Assembly (NCBI GenBank): GCA_020635915.1
Contig: JACJYU010000001.1
Location: 2,485,001 to 2,536,108 of the forward strand
Origin: Flammeovirgaceae bacterium
GTDB lineage: Bacteria > Bacteroidota > Bacteroidia > Cytophagales > Cyclobacteriaceae
Direction of reading: 5' to 3'
Length of the DNA stretch: 51,108 nt
Positions 35,046 to 42,932 of the stretch are shown piece by piece. The position numbers were made by a program, and so were the translations under genes. The notes beneath the pieces are model-generated. The model saw only the letters and a list, made by a program, of their open reading frames with translations. It was not told where the DNA came from and searched no databases. Position 1 is the stretch's first letter, and every line of letters starts with the position of its first letter.

Positions 35046-36434
35046 CTAAGCGCCAACGAAAACGCCAAACAGGCCAAACATGTTCAGCAATACCAAAAGG
35101 ATTACAATTGGGCATATATACCGGATGAAAAACACAAAGGTGTTGGAGGCAAAATTGCCGGCCTTGAATTCCGGTGAGCCCTGGTCAAGTTCTCCAACGA
35201 TGTTCTTAATGGGCATTTTCCAGGCCACATAAGTACAGGTGGTGAAGGCCACCACCACAATGAACAACTCGCCAAACAAATAATCCAAAATATTTTGTAC
35301 CCCTACTTTGGGGGCCTCCAGCCAGGGAAGGGACAGTTCGATATGGGTGAAGAATTGGCTTGACCCATTGGACAAGGCCGAAGGGATGCCCACCAGGAAC
35401 ACCAGGATGCCCACCACCCATGCCGCTTTCTTGCGGCTCCATTTTTTTTCGTCCATAAAATAGGAGGCCGGCACCTCAAGCATGGATATGGACGAAGTGA
35501 GGGCGGCCACCATCAACAGCAGGAAGAACAAGGCGCCAATTATAGCGCCTCCCGGCATGGACGAGAAAATTTCCGGGAGTACGTGGAACACGAGTGCCTG
35601 GCCCTGGTCGGGGCTTTTGCCAAAGGCGAACACGGCCGGGAATATCATGAACCCGGCAAGCAATGCCACCCCGGCATCCATAATGCCCACCCACACACCG
35701 CTGCTCACGATGTTGGCACTCTTGGGCAAGTAGGAACCGTACGTGATCATGATCCCCCATCCAATGCTCATGGAGAAAAACGCCTGCCCCAGTGCGGCCA
35801 GGATGCTGTTGCCATTGATTTTGCTAAAATCAGGGTTAAGGTAAAAATCCACCCCGGCCATGGCGCCCGGAAGCAGCAAACTGCGGATGGCAATGAGGAT
35901 GATCAACCCAAAAAGGAGGGGCATTAGCACCTTGGCGGCTTTTTCAATCCCCCCGGAAACGCCACCCAGCACAATTAATACCGTGACCAAGGTGAAGGCC
36001 GCCATCAGTGAAATGGTGTAGCCTGCGTTTGCGGCAAAAGCCTCAAAAGAGCCCGTTGACCCTGCAAGGGTTTTGAAAATGTAGCCGATGGTCCAGCCGG
36101 CAATTACCCCGTAATAACTGAGCACAAAAAAGCTCACCAGCACCGCCATCAGGGCGCCCAGCCCCATAAAAATGGGATTGGCACCGGTGTCTTTGAATGC
36201 CCCGATCGTGCTCTTTTTGGTAAACCTTCCAAACCCCATTTCCGTGAAAAGAAGCGGAACGCCAATTAGGAGCACGCAGAGGAGGTACACCAGCACGAAG
36301 GCCCCGCCCCCATATTGCCCGGTGATGTACGGAAACCTCCAGATGTTGCCCAATCCCACGGCCGATCCTGCTGCCGCCATGATAAAGCCAAACTTGGAGC
36401 CCCACTGGCCCCGGTTGTCGGTAGAAACGCTCAT
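35046..36434 (-). CDS. Sodium-dependent transporter, SNF/NSS family (copy 1)
   Basis: A 462-residue transporter of the neurotransmitter:sodium symporter family with 11-12 helices. The helix-1 signature GSAVGLGNIWRFPYITGQYGGGAF forms the Na+ and substrate site in this fold; GWGIMITYGSYLP marks helix 6-7 and helix 8 carries SSISMLEVP. It should import amino acids or related compounds with Na+; the substrate is not predictable. It is a tandem paralogue of the next gene (36599-37960); the two share most signature blocks but are clearly diverged. They are separated by 164 bases without a promoter that I can identify. Confidence 0.94.
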   Translation of the reverse strand: MSVSTDNRGQWGSKFGFIMAAAGSAVGLGNIWRFPYITGQYGGGAFVLVYLLCVLLIGVPLLFTEMGFGRFTKKSTIGAFKDTGANPIFMGLGALMAVLVSFFVLSYYGVIAGWTIGYIFKTLAGSTGSFEAFAANAGYTISLMAAFTLVTVLIVLGGVSGGIEKAAKVLMPLLFGLIILIAIRSLLLPGAMAGVDFYLNPDFSKINGNSILAALGQAFFSMSIGWGIMITYGSYLPKSANIVSSGVWVGIMDAGVALLAGFMIFPAVFAFGKSPDQGQALVFHVLPEIFSSMPGGAIIGALFFLLLMVAALTSSISMLEVPASYFMDEKKWSRKKAAWVVGILVFLVGIPSALSNGSSQFFTHIELSLPWLEAPKVGVQNILDYLFGELFIVVVAFTTCTYVAWKMPIKNIVGELDQGSPEFKAGNFASNTFVFFIRYICPIVILLVLLNMFGLFGVFVGA

Positions 36435-36598
36435 TGCTTACTTTTTAGGTTTAATTTAGTTTAAGGTGAAGCAGCCAATTTTCAAAAAAAAATCAACTAA
36501 TCAAACCCAAGTAGGGATGGGGCGGCCAATTATCGTCCCTGCGGACGGCAACCGAAGGATGGGTGGAGTTAGGCCCCGCATTGGGGCACCCAGTGGGG

Positions 36599-37960
36599 TC
36601 AGAAAATATTGAACTGGTTGAGGATAACAATAATGATCACCAGGGGGCAGACAAAGCGGATAAAGAATGCCCACACCTGTGCCGCGGACAGCCCTGCAAA
36701 TTTTTTGGTGGCAAAGGAAGGAGTGCCCTCGCTCAGCTCCGCTATGATCCTGGTGGGGCCGATCACCCAGCCTACGTAGAGGCATATGAAAAGGGCCACG
36801 ATGATGATGAAGAACGAACCCCACACAAAGTCCATGATGTCCATAAAACTGGTAAGGGTAATGCCGGAAAACGTCATGCTCATATGGGTCAACGTGTCAT
36901 TGGCGCCTTTCGACAAGGCCGAAGGGATGCCCACGACCAACGCGGCAATGGCCACTGCCCACGCGGCTTTTTTCCGGCTCCACTTCTTTTCGTCAATAAG
37001 CCACGAGCCGGGCACCTCTATCATGGAAATGGTGGAGGTGAGTGCCGCGATGCAAAGCAGCAAAAAGAAGAAGGCGCCCACAATGTTCCCACCGGGCATT
37101 TCGCCAAAAATATGGGGCAGGATTTGGAATACCAGTGTGGGGCCCTGGTTGGGCTCCATGCCAAAAGCAAAGACGGCAGGGAAGATCATGAGGCCGCCCA
37201 TCAACGCCACACCAGTATCCAGCACGCCTATCCACAACGCGCTTTTTACGATGCTCTCGTTTTTGGAAAGGTAGGAGCCATAGGTGATCATGATGCCCCA
37301 CCCAATCGACATGGAGAAGAAACACTGGCTCAGGGCTTTCAAAAAGGTGGCCCCGTTTATTTTTGAAAAGTCGGGTATCAGGTAGTATTTGACCCCCGCC
37401 ATGGCGCCATCCAGGGTCACGCTCCTGATAATGACAACAAAAACCAATACAAACAATATGGGCATTAGGATTTTGGAAGCCTTCTCTATCCCCTTGGCAA
37501 TGTCTTTGGTGACGATCAGTAAATTAAGGCCTATGAAAACGGCAAAAAGCATGAGGACGATATATGGGTTTGCGGTAAATTCCGCAAAGGTAAGTTGGGT
37601 GCCCATGAGCGAGGTGTAAATATAGCCGATGGTCCACCCGGCTATCACCCCGTAATAGCTGGTCACAAAAAAGCTTACGCACAGGGAAAGGATGGCCCCG
37701 ATGATCCAAAAGTTGTTGCTGCCGGTGTCTTTAAAAGCGCCAATAGGGTTTTTGCCCGTGAGCCGCCCCAGGGCTATCTCGTTGAACAGCAGGGGTACCC
37801 CGATGGCCAGGACACAACATAGGTAAACAAATACGAAGGCCCCTCCGCCATTCTCACCGGTGAGGTAGGGGAAGCGCCAGATGTTGCCAAGGCCCACAGC
37901 CGATCCGGCTGCCGCCATGATGAATCCAAATTTAGATCCGAATTGACCTCTGTTGGCCAT
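36599..37960 (-). CDS. Sodium-dependent transporter, SNF/NSS family (copy 2)
   Basis: A 453-residue paralogue of the gene at 35046-36434. It has the same N-terminal signature GSAVGLGNIWRFPYLTGENGGGAF, SYYGVIAGWTIGYI, SIGWGIMITYGSYLSKNES and the helix-8 TSTISMIEVPGSW. It lies upstream of copy 1 on the same strand, so both may share a transcript. Differences concentrate in the extracellular loop after helix 3 and in helices 9-11, which suggests a different substrate or affinity. A Na+-coupled amino-acid transporter is likely by family. Confidence 0.94.
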   Translation of the reverse strand: MANRGQFGSKFGFIMAAAGSAVGLGNIWRFPYLTGENGGGAFVFVYLCCVLAIGVPLLFNEIALGRLTGKNPIGAFKDTGSNNFWIIGAILSLCVSFFVTSYYGVIAGWTIGYIYTSLMGTQLTFAEFTANPYIVLMLFAVFIGLNLLIVTKDIAKGIEKASKILMPILFVLVFVVIIRSVTLDGAMAGVKYYLIPDFSKINGATFLKALSQCFFSMSIGWGIMITYGSYLSKNESIVKSALWIGVLDTGVALMGGLMIFPAVFAFGMEPNQGPTLVFQILPHIFGEMPGGNIVGAFFFLLLCIAALTSTISMIEVPGSWLIDEKKWSRKKAAWAVAIAALVVGIPSALSKGANDTLTHMSMTFSGITLTSFMDIMDFVWGSFFIIIVALFICLYVGWVIGPTRIIAELSEGTPSFATKKFAGLSAAQVWAFFIRFVCPLVIIIVILNQFNIF

Positions 37961-38042
37961 AGTATGATAGGGGTTAAAGCGCCCAAGTTTGAAAATAATT
38001 CTTGGATTTTTTCAATGGGCAGGCCAAATATTTTTTGGGGCC

Positions 38043-38939
38043 TTACTTTTGGATTTGACTGGCAAGAATGGCCAGGCCATCGGCAAATGAACGGGGGGCA
38101 TACCCCAGCACGGCCCTGGCCTTGGAAATGTCAAACCCGGTCTTCAGTGGCCGGACGGCCGGCTGTTTAAAGGTGGAGGAATCGGTGGGCTGTACCAGGG
38201 ACAGGTCAAGGCCGAAAAACCTGGCCGTTGCCATGGCTATATCATAAGGCGTCATCATTTCTTCCCCCGAGATGTGGTAAACCCCGGTAGCCTTTTTGCT
38301 GGCCACGAGGTAACATCCCATCGCCAGGTCTTCCGCCAGGGTAGGGGTGCGCCACTGGTCGTTTACCACTTGTATGGTTTTTCCTTCTTCCAGGCTTTTT
38401 TTTACCCACAGCACAATGTTGGACCGGCTGTGGCCAGCGGTGGCCCCAAAGACGAGGACGGTGCGGACAATGGCCCACTCGATGTTGCTTTCCCGTACCA
38501 ACTTCTCCCCGGCCAATTTGCTTTCCCCGTAATAGTTTACCGGTTTGGGCAAGGCGTCCTCTTTGAGCGGTCCTTCCCTTCCGTCAAAAATAAAATCGGT
38601 CGAAAGATGGATAAGCTTCGCATTTGCCCTTTCACAGGATTCCACCAGGTGCGCCACCGCGGTCACATTGGAAAGCCAGCAACGCTCCCTTTCCGTTTCG
38701 CATTGGTCCACCTGGGTCATGGCGGCAGTATTGATGACCACCTCCGGTTGTACTTCGGAAATGACCTTGGTGACATCTTCCTTGTCGGTAATGTCAAGCT
38801 GTTGGAACGTGCCCCTTTTCAATGGAATGGCCTGTACCGAACGTGCCGTGGCCACCAGGTCAATGTCCTCTTTGCCATCCAGCAGCAAGGAAAGCTTCTG
38901 CCCCAACAACCCGTTTGCGCCCGTTACCAGTATCCTCAT
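38043..38939 (-). CDS. RmlD-like NAD(P)-dependent sugar reductase (extended SDR)
   Basis: A 298-residue extended short-chain dehydrogenase similar to dTDP-4-dehydrorhamnose reductase (RmlD/RfbD). Seen: N-terminal Rossmann motif TGANGLLGQKL (residues 6-16), Asp-containing LDITDKEDV, VVINTAAMTQVDQCE, STDFIFDG, and the catalytic YYGESKLAGE (YxxxK). The second half contains RTVLVFG and QWRTPTLAEDLA as in the RmlD family. A role in dTDP-rhamnose or a related nucleotide-sugar pathway is possible, but no other rml genes are near. Its ATG overlaps the cyclophilin stop (ATGA), so it is translationally coupled to that gene. Confidence 0.85.
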   Translation of the reverse strand: MRILVTGANGLLGQKLSLLLDGKEDIDLVATARSVQAIPLKRGTFQQLDITDKEDVTKVISEVQPEVVINTAAMTQVDQCETERERCWLSNVTAVAHLVESCERANAKLIHLSTDFIFDGREGPLKEDALPKPVNYYGESKLAGEKLVRESNIEWAIVRTVLVFGATAGHSRSNIVLWVKKSLEEGKTIQVVNDQWRTPTLAEDLAMGCYLVASKKATGVYHISGEEMMTPYDIAMATARFFGLDLSLVQPTDSSTFKQPAVRPLKTGFDISKARAVLGYAPRSFADGLAILASQIQK

Positions 38940-39805
38940 TGTTCCGGGTATTCATAACCATACAACTCGGTGATTTTCTTCCTGGGCATTTCTTCCACTG
39001 TAACGGTAAAATGGACATCCTTAACCGGCCGGTCAGCACTGTCCGTTTGCACCCGTGCTATTTTGTCGATCACGTCCAGTCCTTTTATTACTTTCCCAAA
39101 GACGGTGTACTCATCGTCCAGGTGTGGCACGCCCCCCACCGTGGTATAGGCATCGATTTTTTCCTGCGGTATTTTCTTTCTCACCTTGAGGCCCGTTTCT
39201 TTTTCAATGCGTGGTACCAGGCTGTTGAGCCGGGCCATGTAGGCGTGCATGTCCCCCGTAAGGTAGAGTTGCCTTAAGGAATCGTACAGTCCTTTGTTTT
39301 CCTCTTTTTTCAGTAGTTGTTGCAAACCCGCATTGAGGTTGGCCTGGTCAAGGGTCAGTTGGTAGACGTTGTGGATAAGCGTTACCGTTCCCTGCACAAT
39401 GTAGAACTGGCTTCCGTTGGATGCTTTTGTAGGGTTGATTGGGTCGGGCTGCCGGGCAGCGGACAGTGCGCCCTTTTCGTGGAAGAGTTTAGGGTTAAAC
39501 TCTGCGTCTATGGTATAGCCTGGCCCCCCATTGCCAAGTTTTTGCCCGGGCTTGGCATGCCTGGAGTCGGGGTCCCCGCCCTGTATCATAAAGCCCTGGA
39601 TCACCCTGTGGAACAACAGGCTGTCATAGAAATGTTCTTTTGCCAGTTTGATAAAATTGGCCTTGTGTTTCGGGGTTTCATCGTAAAGGATGGCCACCAT
39701 GTCGCCCATATCCGTTTTGAAGGTTACCAGGTAATCCTTTTTTTGCCCACAACCGGAAAATAACAAGGAGATGATGAAAGCAGTGATAATCGCAGTACGG
39801 TTCAT
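38936..39805 (-). CDS. Cyclophilin-type peptidyl-prolyl isomerase lipoprotein with helical insert
   Basis: A 289-residue lipoprotein (lipobox LFSGC, Cys19). The cyclophilin core begins with TDMGDMVAILYDETPKHKANF, FHRVIQGFMIQGGDP and GSQFYIV, and it is interrupted at about residue 150 by a helical insert of about 75 residues (LDQANLNAGLQQLLKKEENKGLYDSLRQLY). The core resumes with PHLDDEYTVFGKVIKGLDVIDKIA. This split cyclophilin form is common in Bacteroidota. It catalyses prolyl isomerisation of envelope proteins in the periplasm. The canonical Trp of the cyclosporin site is replaced by the PHLDDEYTVFG segment, as in many bacterial versions. Confidence 0.92.
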   Translation of the reverse strand: MNRTAIITAFIISLLFSGCGQKKDYLVTFKTDMGDMVAILYDETPKHKANFIKLAKEHFYDSLLFHRVIQGFMIQGGDPDSRHAKPGQKLGNGGPGYTIDAEFNPKLFHEKGALSAARQPDPINPTKASNGSQFYIVQGTVTLIHNVYQLTLDQANLNAGLQQLLKKEENKGLYDSLRQLYLTGDMHAYMARLNSLVPRIEKETGLKVRKKIPQEKIDAYTTVGGVPHLDDEYTVFGKVIKGLDVIDKIARVQTDSADRPVKDVHFTVTVEEMPRKKITELYGYEYPEQ

Positions 39806-39863
39806 ATTGAAGTTTAAAATTTGACTTGGAAATTTAATATAGCATTTACCTCATTCATGGCCA

Positions 39864-40988
39864 TCAGGGGTTCAAGACAGCGGACAGTTGAAGGGAAAGG
39901 TTCAGGAAAACCATTTTTGCGCTGCCGTTCCTTTCCAGGTAATAAGAGGCATCCGACATCAGTTGGTTAGCCCATTCGATTTTCATCACGTCCATCACCT
40001 TGCTGAAGTCCTGCACAAACTTGAGTTCCCCTTCCTGTGCCCTGTTGATGGCGGTGGTGCCCGAAAGGCATAGCAGGGATTCGCGCATCATGCCGATGCC
40101 ATAGTAGAGCAGGTTGCGCTGGTTGAGTTTGTCCATTTGATGAAACTCATCGGCCATCCTCACCAGGTCCCCATAGCCTTTCTTAAAGCATGCGCGCATC
40201 CAATCGGCAAATAAATCCTGGTTGATGTTCTCATCGTTTTGTGCCAGGCGCAGGGCAAGGTTGAGGTCACCGTCTGCCAGTTGCAGGATATTCCTGCGGG
40301 CGGTTTCGCTTAGGTCAGTGGCTTGTTGCAGGTAGCCATCCAGGTCCCCGTCCGTAAGAAGGGGGACCTGTACGATTTGGGTCCTCGAAACAATGGTGGG
40401 CAGCAGGCGGTCCGTGGCATTGGCCACCAGCAGGAAGAAGGTGTTTTCAGGCGGCTCTTCCAGGATTTTCAATATACCGTTGGCGGCAGAACCATGCATG
40501 TACTCCGGCTGCCAGATCACCATTACCTTATAGGTGCTTTCAAAAGGTTTCAGTGAAAGGGTTTTGATAATGCCCCGGCTTTCGTCACGGGAAATGATCG
40601 CTTGTTTGTTTTCGCCACCGTAATAGTTGGTCCAGTCGTCCAGTTTGCCAAAGGGTTGCTCGGTCAGGAAGGCCCTCCACGATTTGGTGATCCCCGCCTT
40701 GAAACGGTCTGCGTCTTTATCGTTCTTGATATTGCTGAGTGGAAAAACAAAGTGAAGGTCGGGGTGGATAAATTTTTGGTTCTTGGCACAGGCCGCGCAA
40801 ACGCCACAGGCATCATCGGTTTTCCTGTCCGTGCATTGGATGTAGGTGGCGTAGGCGAGTGCAAGGGGAAGGTTGAGGGCGCCCTCCTTGCCTGCAATAA
40901 GTTGTGCGTGCGCCATCTTATTGGCCTGAACCGATTGGGCCAGCTTTTGTTTTATGCCCTGCAGGCCGGGTATGTCGGCAAACCTCAT
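39864..40988 (-). CDS. holB: DNA polymerase III delta' subunit
   Basis: A 374-residue clamp-loader subunit from ATG 40988, whose ATGA overlaps the GlmU-like stop; an upstream GTG at 41012 is less likely. It has the delta'/AAA+ layout: MRFADIPGLQGIKQKL, a degenerate P-loop (IAGKEGALNLPLALA, no functional GKT), a zinc-finger-like cluster of four cysteines (Cys52, Cys61, Cys64, Cys67), and ILKILEEPPENTFFLLVANATDRLLPTIVSR with the SRC-like motif as TIVSR. It bridges delta and the gamma/tau ATPases when the sliding clamp is loaded. It is followed by the cyclophilin gene 58 bases downstream. Confidence 0.93.
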   Translation of the reverse strand: MRFADIPGLQGIKQKLAQSVQANKMAHAQLIAGKEGALNLPLALAYATYIQCTDRKTDDACGVCAACAKNQKFIHPDLHFVFPLSNIKNDKDADRFKAGITKSWRAFLTEQPFGKLDDWTNYYGGENKQAIISRDESRGIIKTLSLKPFESTYKVMVIWQPEYMHGSAANGILKILEEPPENTFFLLVANATDRLLPTIVSRTQIVQVPLLTDGDLDGYLQQATDLSETARRNILQLADGDLNLALRLAQNDENINQDLFADWMRACFKKGYGDLVRMADEFHQMDKLNQRNLLYYGIGMMRESLLCLSGTTAINRAQEGELKFVQDFSKVMDVMKIEWANQLMSDASYYLERNGSAKMVFLNLSLQLSAVLNP

Positions 40989-42181
40989 TTTCTTTCCGTG
41001 TTTTTTTCCCACACCCGATTGGCCGCGGTGGTTTCAAAAAGGTGTTGTAATATTTTCATGTCTGAAGCCTCCAGGGTTTTGCCCCTCCGTTCAAAAACTT
41101 TTTTTGCCGTGCCTAGCATTTTGTCCAGTTGAAAGGTGTCAAAGCCTGCTGCCCCGCCCCAGGCAAAGGAAGGGATGAAGGTGCGGGGAAAGCCGCTACC
41201 AAATATGTTGCACCCCACGCCCACCACGGTGCCGGTATTGAACATGGTATTAATGCCACATTTGCCGTGGTCGCCCATGACCAACCCGCAAAACTGCAGG
41301 CCGGTGCGCACAAAGCCCCCTTTCTTATAGTTCCAGATTTTTATTTCCTCGTAGTTGTTTTTCAGGTTGGAGGTGTTGGTGTCCGCACCGAGGTTGCACC
41401 ATTCGCCAATTACCGAATTTCCCAAAAAGCCGTCATGGGCCTTGTTGCTAAAGCCAAAGATGACCGAGTTGCTTATTTCGCCCCCCACCTTTGAGTGCGG
41501 CCCCACGGTAGAGTCGCCCCGGATTTTTGCCCCCATGTTTACATGCGAGCCCTCGCACAAGGCAAATGGCCCCCTGACCAGTGCGCCTTCCTGGACTTGT
41601 GTGTTTTTACCGAGATAAATAGGGCCATTATCCGCATTGAGCACCGCGGCCCTGACGGTTGCCCCCTCTTCCAGGAAAATATCCTGGCCCACCTCGCCAT
41701 ATACCCTCGTGTGGGGGTCGTTTATTGGTTGGGATTTCCTGCCCCGGGCAAGCAGGGCAAAATCATGCCTGAGCTGCTGGCCGTTGTATTGAAAAATTTT
41801 CCACACCTGGTCGATCAGGGTGATGTCGTTTTCAAATTCAACGACCTTTACATTGTCAAAAGAAGTGCTTTGGGTGCGTGCCGCCACCAGGATACCATTT
41901 TTTGAAATAGCCTCCTCCTTTTTTAACCCGGTAATGGCCTTTGCCAGTTGCTTGTCGGGGCACACGGCACCATTTACCAATAGGTTGTCCCCGGTGTTTT
42001 TGACCGGGTATTTTTCAGCCAGGTAACCCGCGGTGTGAAAGGAGGCCTGCGTGCCCAGGTATCTTTCCCATTTTTCAGTAATGGTGAATATCCCTATCCT
42101 TATTTCCGATACCGGCCTTGTGAGCGTAAATGGGGAAAGGTCAAGGCTAAAGCCGGGATCGTCAAAGAGGATTAAATTCAT
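40985..42181 (-). CDS. GlmU-family protein (Bacteroidota-type sugar nucleotidyl/acetyltransferase)
   Basis: A 398-residue protein of the 'alternative GlmU' family found in Bacteroidota. The N-terminal half (MNLILFDDPGFSLDLSPFTLTRPVSEIRIG) is an unusual nucleotidyltransferase-like domain without the normal GxGTRM loop, and residues about 165-370 are a left-handed beta-helix with hexapeptide repeats (GEVGQDIFLEEGATV, GPIYLGKNTQVQEGALV, GANTNTSNLKNN-like block). This class is proposed to make UDP-GlcNAc for peptidoglycan and lipid A. It overlaps holB by 4 bp and has the shared leader element upstream. No glmM or glmS is near. Confidence 0.9.
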   Translation of the reverse strand: MNLILFDDPGFSLDLSPFTLTRPVSEIRIGIFTITEKWERYLGTQASFHTAGYLAEKYPVKNTGDNLLVNGAVCPDKQLAKAITGLKKEEAISKNGILVAARTQSTSFDNVKVVEFENDITLIDQVWKIFQYNGQQLRHDFALLARGRKSQPINDPHTRVYGEVGQDIFLEEGATVRAAVLNADNGPIYLGKNTQVQEGALVRGPFALCEGSHVNMGAKIRGDSTVGPHSKVGGEISNSVIFGFSNKAHDGFLGNSVIGEWCNLGADTNTSNLKNNYEEIKIWNYKKGGFVRTGLQFCGLVMGDHGKCGINTMFNTGTVVGVGCNIFGSGFPRTFIPSFAWGGAAGFDTFQLDKMLGTAKKVFERRGKTLEASDMKILQHLFETTAANRVWEKNTERK

Positions 42182-42250
42182 CGGTTAATGATTGATTTTA
42201 AATGGTCAAATGGAACCGCCAGTTATTTCATGCCATTGGGCACAACCATG
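42182..42250 (-). promoter_or_regulatory. Conserved leader element, copy C
   Basis: Directly upstream of the GlmU-like start codon. On the minus strand: GGTTGTGCCCAATGGCATG, AATAACTGGCGGTTCC, ATTTGACCATTTAAA, and CAATCATTAACCG next to the ATG. About 73 percent identical without gaps to copy B over 64 bases by hand count. Confidence 0.6.
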
Positions 42251-42354
42251 TTGTAAAAATAGGAGGCTGGCCACAATGATCCATACCTGGCCGCCATTAA
42301 AATGGAAACCGCAAAAGGCCGCCTGGGCAGTTTGCAATATAATTGCGCCAAAAA

Positions 42355-42383
42355 CAAAAAGGCCCCTTTTGGGGCCCTTTTTG
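42355..42383 (-). terminator. Terminator after rpmE2
   Basis: On the minus strand GGCCCC and GGGGCC (with extra A/T pairs) form a short stem-loop with AAAA loop, followed by five T. It lies about 20 bases after the L31 stop codon. The plus-strand reading is nearly symmetric. Confidence 0.75.
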
Positions 42384-42403
42384 ATAGTTGGACGAAAGTT
42401 GGC

Positions 42404-42652
42404 CTACGCCTTCTTTCCATATTTCTTTTGAAATTTCTCCACGCGGCCGGCCGTGTCCATAAACATCTTCTTGCCGGTATAAAATGGGTGGGACGCGGAG
42501 CTTACCTCGATTTTGATCACCGGGTATTCCTTGCCATCCGTCCACTTGTCGGTCTCCGTGGAGGTGGCCGTGGAACGGGTCAAAAACTTGAAATCGCACG
42601 AGGTGTCCCAAAAAATGACCTCTTTATAGTCCGGGTGTATCTCCTTCTTCAT
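42404..42652 (-). CDS. rpmE2: 50S ribosomal protein L31, type B
   Basis: An 82-residue ribosomal protein from ATG 42652 (MKKEIHPDYKEVIFWDTSC); the longer frame upstream uses no good start. It is the type B (zinc-free) L31: the CxxC pair of type A is absent, and the sequences VIFWDTSCDFKF, SASHPFYTGKKMFMDTAGRVEKFQKKY are characteristic. It binds the 50S subunit near the central protuberance. Bacteria often switch between L31 forms depending on zinc; no zinc regulator site is seen here. A terminator follows. Confidence 0.95.
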   Translation of the reverse strand: MKKEIHPDYKEVIFWDTSCDFKFLTRSTATSTETDKWTDGKEYPVIKIEVSSASHPFYTGKKMFMDTAGRVEKFQKKYGKKA

Positions 42653-42932
42653 AGCTGTTTTTCTTTTCGGACTGCAAAAATAAGGAACCAATGGCTAATT
42701 GCAAGGCCTGGCCCCCGATATTTGGAAGGCCACTTAAAAAGGTTGTATTTTGGGTTTTTAAATGTGGGATAGGGCCGGTTTCGCCATCATAAAACGTGCC
42801 TGTCCTTCGTTTATGGGAAAGGTAAAAATGGGGCTGAAATGGGCAAAACGCACCATTGATTGCCTTTGGCCGTGTTGTGGTTTTTGGCCATAGTTCCATG
42901 GTTGCCCTCAAAATCCCGTTTTTTATACCCTG

